From Akkermansiaceae bacterium UBA956 (GTDB lineage Bacteria > Verrucomicrobiota > Verrucomicrobiia > Verrucomicrobiales > Akkermansiaceae): a DNA stretch of 30,853 bases. The first letter of the stretch is position 1, and the number at the start of each line of letters is the position of its first letter. The translations under genes were made by a program, and so were the position numbers. Positions 1 to 9,207 of the stretch are shown one piece after another. The notes beneath the pieces were generated by a model. The model searched no databases. It was not told the origin of the DNA and saw only the letters and a list, made by a program, of their open reading frames with translations. The stretch spans positions 1-30,853 of the forward strand of contig DBCO01000011.1 of assembly GCA_002293145.1 (NCBI GenBank). The letters are read 5' to 3'.

Positions 1-3
1 ATA

Positions 4-2940
4 TCAATTGTCTCCACGGGGTCTCTTCTTCAACCACTCCTCCGCCTTATCCCATTCTGCCTTGACCAATAGTCTAGAAACGCCAGGAGAGTTTCCATTG
101 CCACTGCACATCAAGCGTATGGCGCGGTTGGTGCCAGGCAGAGTCGCAGGGCCGCTCACCTCATCGGGATGGCCCGGGCCCAGAAAGACATGTCCAATTT
201 CATGCGCTAGGGTGTGCATGGCTAATACTGACCTTAATTCTGGCAGATTTTCGTAAAAGGGTATCTGCGAAAGTATCACAGTATTCGTGTCTATTGGTGC
301 GACTCCCAACGCAATGCCTTGCGCTACAACCAGCTTGTGCCCGATCAAGAACACGCGGATATCAACTCCACTATTTGCAGGCATTAAATCAAGAAGTGCC
401 GTTTGCTGGGATAAGGGAAAATAATCGATTCCATCGAGAGTAGTCGTTGCATAGAGTGGACTGGGCAGTCCATCTTGGCCTGCAGTCAATATGGATTGGG
501 TAATTTCAAAATAGACGTTGATTTGTGGTCCGTAGATGTCATTGAGATATTGAGTCAGAGCAGTCACATCAAAGTCATATCCATGCGGTGATGTCGCCTC
601 GCTACCATGGTAACAACGATAGAGATGCACGTTGACCGTGCGTTTTTTCATGGATTTGACGCCGATGGGGAAAGATATGGTGTCTTGGCCACCCATCGCG
701 AATGTGATCTTGCTATCTAGCGACTGGCTGCCAGTGCCGCTCATTTCCAAAGAAGTTGATTGACCAGTAAGGCTTGTGACCGTTGCGGTGGCATTGACCA
801 TTGTCATCGTCATGGTGGCCGTATCGAGAGGAACTTTGACGCTGAAGGCATTGCTGTTATTGTGTGTGCCTGACCCATCCGGCCAAGTTCCCTGCGGTGC
901 CATCACCCATAGCTTTTCTTGGTAGCCATTTTCATTTGTATCTGATGGGCTAGTAAGAACGGATTGATCGTCTACTCCGGTTGCAAAGACATTATCTTCC
1001 ACTATGAAGGGAAAGGCTAATGCTGCTTTCTCAAGAATGGTTCCCGTGACAGAATTTGCACTTGTTACCGATTTCACAAGCAACATGTGGCCTTTTGGAG
1101 ATACGTCATGCCAATCACTGCCAAATTTCCAATCATTGTGGATGCCCGGTGCGATGTGAGCTATGCTATAGTGTTTATCATTGATCCAGGCATCGCTGGG
1201 GAACAGCGCTACAACCCCTGTGGAAGACGCATCGAGGGCATTAAATAAGGAGCTTTCTTTCACCCATTTTTCGCTATCAATCATGGAGTGAACTTGCATC
1301 AAAGGCTTTCCAGAAAAGGCAAGCAAGCGAGACTCGTCTAATTTCACTATGCGCCGCACTTCATCCCGAAGAGTTTTGCCATTGATGGTCGTAAGTGATT
1401 CTTGATTAGGATGCCCCCAAATATAGGCTGCATCATGCACAAAGGTTGAGTTTAATGCAGCTTGTGTTTGCGTCACTTGTCCGCTGGAGGAGGTTTTCCA
1501 TTCCGCATTCGGATGCCAAATGACATTCGGAGAATCTTCAGGTGTGGCTCCGAGTTCGATTTCTTTACCCGCTGCGCAGAAACGGCGTGTATCGGTGAAT
1601 AAGTCAGCTCCTCCAAAACTACCATAAAAGGATGAGTCTGATAATGTTGCATAGATCATGTTGCTTCCCATACCGTTAGTGCTGATCCACTGGGGCGCAA
1701 CAGTGGCAGACGAAAAGAGGCATAATCCATCAAAAGGTATGGCATCGTCAGTAGCAAAGCCAAGAATTTCACCTTTATCATTCATTGCCAATGCGTTGAC
1801 ATCGGTAAAACTCCCTAGGCTCAAGTTTTGGGTTTGCCCATTCTGCCAGATCGCTTTCGGAAACAATACTTGCCCTTTAGCGTTCGTTTGCAAAACGTAT
1901 TGTGGTGCATTTTCTTCCGTCGATTGTGGCACATCAACTTGCATCAATGCGAAGCGCACGGATATCTTCTTTTTATTCCAGAACTTGGAGGTAGGATGCA
2001 TATCCTCTACATCTGAAATACCGTCACCATCGGTATCCAAAACAGTTCCCGCAGCTTGGCCCGAAGGCGTCGTTGCATCGCCAAAAGGATTGGATGGAAT
2101 CTCGAATGGATTGCCATTCGCATCAGATCCCGTCGTGCTCCCTTGCATGCCATTGACTCCCATCATGCCCATGAATTCGAGCCAATCGGGGCTCAAGTCA
2201 GAATCACTGTCAAGCCCCCAATCGGCTAAGATGCGGAAAAACTTGCGTGAATTCGGGTCGAAAGGCGCGGGCGTAATCGGGTTAAGCCTTGCACGGTCAA
2301 CGGCGGTAGCCACCTCGGTATTGATCGTCGGGAAGTTTGCTTCAAACGATAAAACCATCGCAGCATCAAGAGGGGTAAGTGTTGCATTTACTTTAGGGAC
2401 AGCCGTAGCAGCAGGATGACTGATGCAAAAATAATGTGGCCCATACTGCTTCATGTAGTAGAGATTCCCGTTCCATGCCTCATCCATCGTGAGATTGCTA
2501 AAGTGATACTCAACGGGCAATTGATTGTCCAACGAGTGCCAATTGATGACGATTCCATTGTTGGCGGTCGGCCGCAAAACCAGCGAAACAATCTTCGATA
2601 CAACGTGAGGCGATGGATTTCCCGAGGGTGGTGTAGGAGCATTCGCGGGTGGGGCAGCAGTTTGTAGCATGGGAATCGCAATTTCTTGCCCCAGCCCATA
2701 GAAAGCTTGTCCTTTGGTCCATTGCGATAAATCATGACTGGTTTCCACCGTGTAGGATACACCAGGCGTTGACTGGAAAACCAAAACACGGGACGTAGAT
2801 TGATCTTCGTGAGTGAAATTTTCCACCCAATAGGGCGGAGCAGTATTTTGCTCCCAATTGATAGCACTCTGCGCAAGACTGCGCTGTGAGGCGAAGGTGG
2901 AAAGGAAGACGACAACGAGAGGGAAGAATCGTGTTTTCAT
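4..2940 (-). CDS. Large secreted protein with C-terminal metzincin-like zinc protease site
   Basis: A 978-residue protein with an N-terminal signal peptide (residues 1-23, cleavage likely after SLAQ), so exported. Residues 302-313 (DTDGDGISDVED) form a thrombospondin-type-3-like calcium loop, and an acidic DSDSD patch lies near 244. The last 70 residues hold HEIGH at 913-917, a third His at 924 and a Met-turn-like LMCSG around 943-947. This is the layout of a metzincin zinc endopeptidase, but the gap between the second and third His is one residue longer than the classic HExxHxxGxxH. The central 550 residues match no family I recognise, although short stretches such as LAMNDKGEILGF resemble HAF-type repeats. 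The ATG at 2940 directly precedes the signal peptide and the stop lies at 4-6, so the gene is complete. It is preceded by a hairpin-rich leader. Protease function is inferred from the motif only. Confidence 0.85.
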   Translation of the reverse strand: MKTRFFPLVVVFLSTFASQRSLAQSAINWEQNTAPPYWVENFTHEDQSTSRVLVFQSTPGVSYTVETSHDLSQWTKGQAFYGLGQEIAIPMLQTAAPPANAPTPPSGNPSPHVVSKIVSLVLRPTANNGIVINWHSLDNQLPVEYHFSNLTMDEAWNGNLYYMKQYGPHYFCISHPAATAVPKVNATLTPLDAAMVLSFEANFPTINTEVATAVDRARLNPITPAPFDPNSRKFFRILADWGLDSDSDLSPDWLEFMGMMGVNGMQGSTTGSDANGNPFEIPSNPFGDATTPSGQAAGTVLDTDGDGISDVEDMHPTSKFWNKKKISVRFALMQVDVPQSTEENAPQYVLQTNAKGQVLFPKAIWQNGQTQNLSLGSFTDVNALAMNDKGEILGFATDDAIPFDGLCLFSSATVAPQWISTNGMGSNMIYATLSDSSFYGSFGGADLFTDTRRFCAAGKEIELGATPEDSPNVIWHPNAEWKTSSSGQVTQTQAALNSTFVHDAAYIWGHPNQESLTTINGKTLRDEVRRIVKLDESRLLAFSGKPLMQVHSMIDSEKWVKESSLFNALDASSTGVVALFPSDAWINDKHYSIAHIAPGIHNDWKFGSDWHDVSPKGHMLLVKSVTSANSVTGTILEKAALAFPFIVEDNVFATGVDDQSVLTSPSDTNENGYQEKLWVMAPQGTWPDGSGTHNNSNAFSVKVPLDTATMTMTMVNATATVTSLTGQSTSLEMSGTGSQSLDSKITFAMGGQDTISFPIGVKSMKKRTVNVHLYRCYHGSEATSPHGYDFDVTALTQYLNDIYGPQINVYFEITQSILTAGQDGLPSPLYATTTLDGIDYFPLSQQTALLDLMPANSGVDIRVFLIGHKLVVAQGIALGVAPIDTNTVILSQIPFYENLPELRSVLAMHTLAHEIGHVFLGPGHPDEVSGPATLPGTNRAIRLMCSGNGNSPGVSRLLVKAEWDKAEEWLKKRPRGDN

Positions 2941-3291
2941 AACATTTACTCAGTTTCCTCACAGGTGGACGGGGAGTGATAAAGCCGCACAAAGACGACC
3001 GCAACGGCCTTTGGCCTCTCCCCGAAGAAAGCGGCTTGGATCCCGCTAAGTGGGACCGCTGCTTCCCCGACCTTTCGACTGGTTTGGCAGCAATGTTGAG
3101 CAATCATTGCTAACCGCTTTGTGAGAGGCTTATCAGGTCTCGTCCGCTTGCACGAACATTGGCAGGATACTTCCTAGAGTTTATCTGACAAGTTCTATTT
3201 TTTGCATACCCCCCCGCCCCGGCGCGGAGGATTTGCGCCGAGGCTTGGGATGATCCGTTGGGACAGGGGGAATGGTGGTGGGATGTGCTCA

Positions 3292-3307
3292 CACGATTGA
3301 AATCGTG
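3292..3307. repeat. Perfect 7-base inverted repeat with GA centre
   Basis: CACGATT and AATCGTG flank a two-base centre. A CCGTTGGG motif followed by AGG lies on either side (about 3256-3270 and 3328-3340). From memory, similar short palindromes recur between genes in planctomycete and verrucomicrobial genomes, but copy number cannot be judged from one window. Confidence 0.45.
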
Positions 3308-3396
3308 GGCTTATGAATGATCTGTCCCGTTGGGGTAGGGAGCATTTCGTTGCAACAGAACGAAGTCATTTTTAGACCGTGATTGCGTATGAAGAT

Positions 3397-3413
3397 GCGG
3401 ACTGAAGATCCGC
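3397..3413. terminator. Possible hairpin terminator of the U32 gene
   Basis: The 5-base stem GCGGA/TCCGC with a 7-base loop starts about 14 bases downstream of the minus-strand stop codon at 3427-3429. No strong T run follows, so this is a weak or factor-assisted terminator at best, or one copy of an intergenic repeat. Confidence 0.3.
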
Positions 3414-3426
3414 GCTCCAATTTGAG

Positions 3427-5865
3427 TTAACCTTCGCGGAGGGTGCCTTCGGTGACGCCAAGTTTGGCGAGAATGCCGAGGTCGTCGTGGAGTTCTTGGG
3501 CGGAAATACTGCCATCAAGCAGGCCTTGGTAGAGCTCGATGGTGTGTTGGGTTTCGCTGGGATTCTCTGCGAGGAGTTCGATGCGGTAATTCCGTAAGCC
3601 GGCGCGGAAGAGGTCATCGTAGAAGCGTGCTCCGGTTTGCGCGCGGCCATTGAAGAGGGTATTGCGGCAGCCGACATCGGCACTGAGGCGGTGCATTTGT
3701 CCGACGCGATCACGGAGGTGGACGACGTGGGTTTCGCAGGGGCGTCCGCAATTTTTGTAGTCGGTGCCGGAGGAAAGAAAGGTGCAGAAAACGCAGTGCT
3801 CCATGTGAAACATCGGCATGTGTTGGTGCAGGGTGAGCTCAAACCATGAGGGCGGCGCAGCGTGAAGCAGATCAAGCACCTGGGCGATGTTGAGATCGTA
3901 GGAAATAGTCATGCGCTCGAGGGAGCTTTGCTCGGAGAGCAATTGAGCGCTGAGTGGGTTGGAAACATTGAGAGAAAAATCTCCGATCTGGCGCAAATTA
4001 CTATGTTTGTAGTATTGAATGGCGGCGAGGTTGCGAATAAGCACGGCTTGGGTGCCGCTGCGTTCGATGAGCTTGAGGTAACCATCTTCGCCGGGTTTGA
4101 GAATGCGTGGCGTGGCGAGCACGACATTGGGATGCAGGGCGACGGCTTCTTTGTAGCGTCGAGGGTCCTCAAAGTCGCAGTAGATGGTGGAGAGGTTTTG
4201 TGCGAGTGCGGCTTCGAGTTGCTCCATGTTGCGGCAGAGCACGGAGAGGGAGGTTTTTTCGGGTAGGCTCACATTTTCTTCTTGAGGAAGAAGCACACGG
4301 AAATCGGGTAGCGCGCGCAGTGGGGCAGAAGGTGTGATTTTTTCGGCATCGAGGTGTTCGATGAGTGAGCGGCGCATGCGGTTGAGCTCGGAGACAGCTA
4401 TGTGGCAGGAGCCTTGGAGTCGATTGTCGATGCTGCGCAGTTCGTAGTTGGTATCGCCGAGGCGACCAAGTTGGGCCTGCAATGTTTCTAACAAAAGCGG
4501 GTGTTTTTCGGCGTTGCCGAGTGGTTGCGCCGAGCGAACGATGTAGCTTGAGGCGTGGATTTCGAGGTGTTCGCCGGGGGTGCCAGTGACGATGAGATCG
4601 AGCGATTGCTTCACGGCGTTGAGCTTGGCTTGTTGCCAGGATTTGCGCAGTTCGGTATCGAGCTTGGGGTCGGAAGTTTTCCAGACTTGTTGGCCGCTGC
4701 GGATCCGTTCCCAATCGAGCGGGGAAAAGGTTTTGTGGAAGTAGATATGGCCGTTTTCGATTTTCCAGACGCGTCCACCTTGTTCGTGATTGCGATCTTC
4801 GCCGGCATCGAAGACGACGCCATCGCCGGCTTGCAGCGGCATGGGGTGGGTTTGCGCGAGTTCGATCCAACCACTGCCGACGCGGGTGATTTCGCCGAGA
4901 AGAGCACCGCGTTTTTTGCCGAATTTGCCGTGAGTGAGATAGGGGTGATTGGTGCCACGCAGCCAACCGGTGGAGAGGCCGCGCGAGAAGGTCATTTCGA
5001 GGGCATAGCGATCGGAATCAGAGATGGCTGCATCACGCTCGGCGATGGCGGCATCGAGCGCTTTGCGATAGACGCGGGTGACAGCGGCGACGTATTCGGG
5101 AGATTTGAGGCGGCCTTCGATTTTGAATGACTTAATGCCCGCCTTGACCAGATCGGGGATGACATCGACGGCGGCAAGGTCTTGAGGGGAGAGCAGGTAA
5201 CGCACCGGACCTAGCGGTTTTTTGACGCCATCGACATAAATTTCGTAGGGCATGCGGCAGGCTTGGGCGCATTCGCCGCGATTGGCGGAGCGTTGGCCGA
5301 GGCTCTCGCTGGTGAGGCACTGGCCTGAATAGGCGACGCAGAGGGCACCGTGCACGAAGACTTCGAGCGGTGTGTTCATGGCCTCGGCTTGAGGGAAGCG
5401 TTGCAGTTCCTTGACGGCGAGTTCGCGTGCAAGCACGGCTCTTTCTAACGGGAAAAGTGATTCGACGAAGCGCAGACCCTCGGGCGAGGTGATGGTCATT
5501 TGCGTGGAGGCATGAAGGGCGAGCTTCGGGGTGATGGTGGCAGCGAGTTTGGCAAGGCCGAGATCTTGCACGATGATGGCATCTACGCCGCAGTGTTCCA
5601 GCCACAGGAGTTGGCGGGCGGCGTCTTCGATTTCAGCGGTGAAAATCAAGGTGTTCATGGTGACGAAACCTTTCACGCCGTGGCGGTGGAGGAATTTCAT
5701 CAACTCGGGGAGGTCTTCTTCGGTGAAATTATCGGCACGCAGCCGCGCATTGAAGCGGGATAGTCCGAAGAAGATTGCATCAGCGCCGTGGGCGACGGCG
5801 GCTCGCGCGCAATCCCAGTTTCCTGCGGGTGAGAGCAGTTCGGGTGTTAGATCGTGGTGCTGCAT
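3427..5865 (-). CDS. Peptidase U32 family protein (RlhA/YdcP-type, with extended C-terminus)
   Basis: An 812-residue protein when started at the ATG at 5865. The frame runs further up to a GTG at 5907, but homology begins at LTPELLSPAG, typical of the U32 N-terminus, so the ATG is preferred; neither start has a ribosome-binding site. The U32 signature EVFVHGALCVAYSGQCLTS occupies about residues 168-186. With the following GECAQAC it gives four cysteines (about 176, 183, 199, 203), which in this family bind an iron-sulfur cluster. The double-length form with a C-terminal extension (DUF3656-like) matches E. coli RlhA (YdcP), which hydroxylates C2501 of 23S rRNA. A more distant relative, TrhP, acts on tRNA. 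RNA hydroxylation is therefore more likely than proteolysis, but the exact target is inferred. The protein is cytoplasmic and the gene appears to be transcribed alone, divergently from the PSD1 operon. Confidence 0.9.
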   Translation of the reverse strand: MQHHDLTPELLSPAGNWDCARAAVAHGADAIFFGLSRFNARLRADNFTEEDLPELMKFLHRHGVKGFVTMNTLIFTAEIEDAARQLLWLEHCGVDAIIVQDLGLAKLAATITPKLALHASTQMTITSPEGLRFVESLFPLERAVLARELAVKELQRFPQAEAMNTPLEVFVHGALCVAYSGQCLTSESLGQRSANRGECAQACRMPYEIYVDGVKKPLGPVRYLLSPQDLAAVDVIPDLVKAGIKSFKIEGRLKSPEYVAAVTRVYRKALDAAIAERDAAISDSDRYALEMTFSRGLSTGWLRGTNHPYLTHGKFGKKRGALLGEITRVGSGWIELAQTHPMPLQAGDGVVFDAGEDRNHEQGGRVWKIENGHIYFHKTFSPLDWERIRSGQQVWKTSDPKLDTELRKSWQQAKLNAVKQSLDLIVTGTPGEHLEIHASSYIVRSAQPLGNAEKHPLLLETLQAQLGRLGDTNYELRSIDNRLQGSCHIAVSELNRMRRSLIEHLDAEKITPSAPLRALPDFRVLLPQEENVSLPEKTSLSVLCRNMEQLEAALAQNLSTIYCDFEDPRRYKEAVALHPNVVLATPRILKPGEDGYLKLIERSGTQAVLIRNLAAIQYYKHSNLRQIGDFSLNVSNPLSAQLLSEQSSLERMTISYDLNIAQVLDLLHAAPPSWFELTLHQHMPMFHMEHCVFCTFLSSGTDYKNCGRPCETHVVHLRDRVGQMHRLSADVGCRNTLFNGRAQTGARFYDDLFRAGLRNYRIELLAENPSETQHTIELYQGLLDGSISAQELHDDLGILAKLGVTEGTLREG

Positions 5866-5976
5866 AGTGGCGCAGCATAGCACAGGGGCGTTGTCGCTGT
5901 CATGCACAAGTTTTTTTCTGATAAAAATCTTGATTTATAGCAGTATATAGGTGATAGAAGTCTCAAACCTTCCCCT

Positions 5977-8900
5977 ATGATGACACGTTCTTTATTTCTC
6001 CTTTTGTGCACGAGTGGACCGCTGATTTTTCTCGGTTGTCAAAAACCATCTACTTCTGTGCAGGCCGACGATTCTTCTCAGGATGCGTCGCTTAACGTGA
6101 TCTCGGCGGTGCTGGAAACGATTGATTACAATCGGGATGTGAGGCCGATTTTGTCGGATCGATGCTTTGCCTGTCACGGGCCCGATGCCAATAAAGGTCG
6201 GGAAGCGGGCTTGCGTCTTGATACGTTTGAGGGAGCTACGGCGAAACTGGAAAGCGGGAAGCGGGCGATTGTGCCTGGTGACCCCAAGGCGAGTGAAATG
6301 GTAGTGCGGATGCACACGCATGACGATGATGACATCATGCCACCGCCGAAGTTGGATCGGCCGTTGTCGAATGCAGAAAAAGCTATTTTTGAGCGATGGA
6401 TCGAGCAGGGTGCCGTGTATCAACCGCATTGGGCCTTTGTGGCTCCGAAAAAATCTGCGCTGCCTACGGTGAAGCAAGCGGATTGGGGCAAGGATGAGAT
6501 TGATCATTACGTATTGGCCAAAATGGAAGAGCAGGGGCTTGCGCCGAATCCCCCAGCCGATCGCGCTACCTTGTTGCGCCGTGTTTCCTTTGCTCTGACA
6601 GGCTTGCCGCCATCGTCTGCGGAGACGGCGGTTTTTTTGGCGGATACCTCACCGCAAGCGTATGAAAAGGCGGTGGATGCATTACTCGCTTCGCCGCGCT
6701 ACGGTGAGCGTTTGGCGCAAGATTGGTTAGACGTGGCACGCTTCGCTGACACCTACGGATACCAGAGCGATAACCCATGTTTTGTCTGGCCGTGGCGTGA
6801 TTGGGTGATTAAGTCGTTTAACGAAAATCTGTCATTTGACAAATTTGCTAGCTGGCAGATTGCTGGCGATTTGTTACCAAATGCGACGCAAGAGCAACGA
6901 TTGGCGACGATGTTCAATCGACTGCATCGCCAGACCCAAGAAGGAGGATCGATCGCCGAAGAATTTCGCAACGAGTACGTTTCAGACCGGGTCCACACTT
7001 ATGGCACAGCATTTCTTGGGCTGACCATGGAGTGCTCGAAGTGCCATGATCACAAATACGATCCGATCCCGCAAACGGATTACTTTAGTATGACGGCGAT
7101 GTTTGGGCAGATTGATGAATGTGGTTTGTATCCCTACTCGATTAGCACGAGCGCACCCGAGCCATCGATGCGCTTAATGGAGGCTCACCATCCCGCAGAA
7201 GTGGCAAAACGTCAGCAGGTGCTGGATGCCGCACGGAATGCGTTAGATGCACTTGGTACTTCTCGCGATGCGGCCTTTGAAGCCTGGCTCACGGCGACTC
7301 CGAATGCTGTTCTTTCCACTCGAATTGCGCATTACCCGATGGATCAGTTAGAGGCAAATAAGACACCCAACGTGGTGCCGAATGCGGCACCTGCTTCCGC
7401 GAACGATAGCAAGCTTTTGTTAGTGCCGGGGGCCGTAGGGCAAGCAATCAAATTCGATGGTGATACGGTCTTGCAGCTCGATGGTGTAACAGGCATTACC
7501 CGACAAGATGCATTGAGCATTTCACTGCGCATCTTCACGCCGGACGTGAAAGACCGCGCGGTGATTTTGCACAGCGGCCCAGGCATGTATTCGCAATCGG
7601 CGGATGCATCAGGCTTTGAGCTGCTTCTCGAAAAAGGCAAATTGCGCTGGAGCTGCATTCACTTGTGGCCAGGCAGTGCCGCATCGATCGAGACAGCTGA
7701 GTCATTTCCTGTTGGCAAATGGGTGAATGTCATCGTGACCTACGATGGCAGCTCTCAAGCGGGCGGATTAAAAATGTATTTCGATGGAGCGCCAACTACT
7801 ACGACTATCGTACGTGATCATCTTGATAAAGCGATTGTCGCTGACATCTTTCGAGTGGGCGCTCGTCCGCGTGATGATCGTGGATTTACCGAAGGGCAAT
7901 TGGACGAGCTTTCCATCTTCCGCCATGCCTTGACGCCTGTTGAAGTGGCAGACCTTGCGGGTGTTTCCTTGGCCGCGACATTTCAATCGGCGAAAGCGGG
8001 AGACGCTGCGGCGAAGGCGAAAGTGAAGGAGTTCTTCATGACTCACTTCGATCCTGAACTCATCGCGGCACGCAAAGCATTGACCGATGCTACGCGCGAT
8101 CTTCATGACAACTACCTCGATCACATTCCGCTGATCATGTGCATGGAGGAAACGAAGTATCCGCGGAAATTTTACGTGCATGATCGTGGCGACTACACCT
8201 CGCCCATTCTCGCCAAAGAAGTTAATCCTGCACCACCTACCGCGGTAATGCCTTTCGATGCAAAGGCTCCGCGAAATCGACTCGGATTAGCGCAGTGGAC
8301 CACAGACCCACAAAATCCGTTAGTCTCACGCGTCACGGTGAATCGTTTATGGATGATGTGCTTTGGCAATGGCATTGTGCCGACGCAAGAAAACTTCGGC
8401 CTGCAAGGCGATGCGCCGACACACCAAGATGTGCTTGATGCTCTCTCGCGCGACTTTGTTGACTCGGGCTGGGATGTGAAACAACTTCTCAAACGCATCG
8501 TCATGACATCGACATTCCAGCAATCGTCGAAAAGTTCGTTAGAAAAACGCGAGCTGGATCCGAAAAATCTGTTGCTTTCCCGTGGTCCGAGTTATCGCCT
8601 TTCCGGCGAGGCGATTCGCGATCAAGCACTCTATGCTGCTGGTCTCTTAGTCGAGAAAATCGGGGGCCCCAGCGTCAAACCATGGCAGCCAGCTGGTGTA
8701 TGGTCGGAGGCAGGTGCCTCGGGTGGAGACTATACGCCTGACAATGGCGAGGGCCTCTATCGTCGCAGCATTTACACCTACATCAAACGCACCGCACCGC
8801 CGCCCAGCATGGTCACGCTCGATGCGGGGAGCCGAGAAATTTGCCAACCGCGTCGCATGAATACCAACACGCCCTTGCAGCCGCTGATTTTCCTCAACGA

Positions 8901-9189
8901 CCTCAGTTTCTTCGAATGTGCGCGCGGCTTGGCGCGACGCTGCATTCACGATAAGCCTGAGAATGCCGCAGCGCAGTTCACGCATGCTTTTCAAATCCTC
9001 ACCAGCCGTGCTCCGCGCGCAGGCGAGACCAGTGCGCTCACCGAGCTCTATCAAACGCAATTGGCGCAGTATGAAAAAGATCGTGCCACCGCGAAATCGA
9101 TCGCCGGCACCGATGATCCCCATCTTGCCGCGATGACGATCCTGTGCTCCACCATTCTTACTTCCGATGCCGCCATCACCAGCCGCTAA
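5977..9189 (+). CDS. PSD1-type lipoprotein: cytochrome c, DUF1549, LamG, DUF1553
   Basis: A 1070-residue exported lipoprotein: the signal peptide ends in FLGC with the lipid-anchor cysteine at residue 21. In order: a cytochrome-c-like PSCyt1 domain with heme motif CFACH at 63-67; DUF1549 (PSCyt2) from about 165 to 385, containing a second CxxCH (CSKCH, 353-357); a LamG/concanavalin-like module at about 450-640 (YPMDQLEA through DELSIFRHAL); and DUF1553 (PSD1) at about 750-1010 with the NRLW and STFQQSS motifs. These families are abundant in planctomycetes and verrucomicrobia, usually paired with DUF1501 as here, 18 bases downstream. Their biochemical role is unproven; involvement in polysaccharide breakdown or redox chemistry at the cell envelope has been proposed. 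The LamG module may bind a glycan. Two ATGs lie in tandem at 5977 and 5980, and either could be the start. No Shine-Dalgarno sequence is seen. Confidence 0.93.
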   Translation: MMTRSLFLLLCTSGPLIFLGCQKPSTSVQADDSSQDASLNVISAVLETIDYNRDVRPILSDRCFACHGPDANKGREAGLRLDTFEGATAKLESGKRAIVPGDPKASEMVVRMHTHDDDDIMPPPKLDRPLSNAEKAIFERWIEQGAVYQPHWAFVAPKKSALPTVKQADWGKDEIDHYVLAKMEEQGLAPNPPADRATLLRRVSFALTGLPPSSAETAVFLADTSPQAYEKAVDALLASPRYGERLAQDWLDVARFADTYGYQSDNPCFVWPWRDWVIKSFNENLSFDKFASWQIAGDLLPNATQEQRLATMFNRLHRQTQEGGSIAEEFRNEYVSDRVHTYGTAFLGLTMECSKCHDHKYDPIPQTDYFSMTAMFGQIDECGLYPYSISTSAPEPSMRLMEAHHPAEVAKRQQVLDAARNALDALGTSRDAAFEAWLTATPNAVLSTRIAHYPMDQLEANKTPNVVPNAAPASANDSKLLLVPGAVGQAIKFDGDTVLQLDGVTGITRQDALSISLRIFTPDVKDRAVILHSGPGMYSQSADASGFELLLEKGKLRWSCIHLWPGSAASIETAESFPVGKWVNVIVTYDGSSQAGGLKMYFDGAPTTTTIVRDHLDKAIVADIFRVGARPRDDRGFTEGQLDELSIFRHALTPVEVADLAGVSLAATFQSAKAGDAAAKAKVKEFFMTHFDPELIAARKALTDATRDLHDNYLDHIPLIMCMEETKYPRKFYVHDRGDYTSPILAKEVNPAPPTAVMPFDAKAPRNRLGLAQWTTDPQNPLVSRVTVNRLWMMCFGNGIVPTQENFGLQGDAPTHQDVLDALSRDFVDSGWDVKQLLKRIVMTSTFQQSSKSSLEKRELDPKNLLLSRGPSYRLSGEAIRDQALYAAGLLVEKIGGPSVKPWQPAGVWSEAGASGGDYTPDNGEGLYRRSIYTYIKRTAPPPSMVTLDAGSREICQPRRMNTNTPLQPLIFLNDLSFFECARGLARRCIHDKPENAAAQFTHAFQILTSRAPRAGETSALTELYQTQLAQYEKDRATAKSIAGTDDPHLAAMTILCSTILTSDAAITSR

Positions 9190-9207
9190 TATTTTTTCCC
9201 CATACCC

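Larger units (their letters stand above)
2941..3426. other. Intergenic region rich in short inverted repeats
   Basis: No credible gene is present. The stretch holds a series of short hairpins: GGCC-TTT-GGCC at 3006-3016; an outer GCGG/CCGC with inner TCCC/GGGA at 3031-3059; a perfect 7-base stem AGCAATG/CATTGCT at 3089-3111; GGCGC/GCGCC at 3221-3239; CACGATT-GA-AATCGTG at 3292-3307; and GCGGA/TCCGC at 3397-3413. The first three lie within 175 bases upstream of the minus-strand metalloprotease-like gene and could be part of its leader. The last three lie just past the stop of the minus-strand U32 gene and could act as terminators, or belong to a dispersed intergenic repeat family. Either role is inference. 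Confidence 0.5.

Noticed and set aside
1658..2419. 253-codon plus-strand frame opposite the metalloprotease-like gene
   Set aside because: No family similarity, and the opposite strand carries a signal peptide, calcium loop and zinc motif in one long frame.
3110..3292. 60-codon minus-strand frame in the hairpin-rich spacer
   Set aside because: Short, with no homology, and it runs through palindromes; more likely intergenic repeat than gene.
4169..4966. 265-codon minus-strand frame inside the U32 gene
   Set aside because: Arg- and Pro-rich out-of-frame translation of a gene with a convincing U32 signature in the main frame.
5908..5976. Promoter between the divergent U32 and PSD1 genes
   Set aside because: The stretch is A/T-rich and has a TTGATT and several TATA-like boxes, but no pair with 16-18 base spacing, so no specific element was called.
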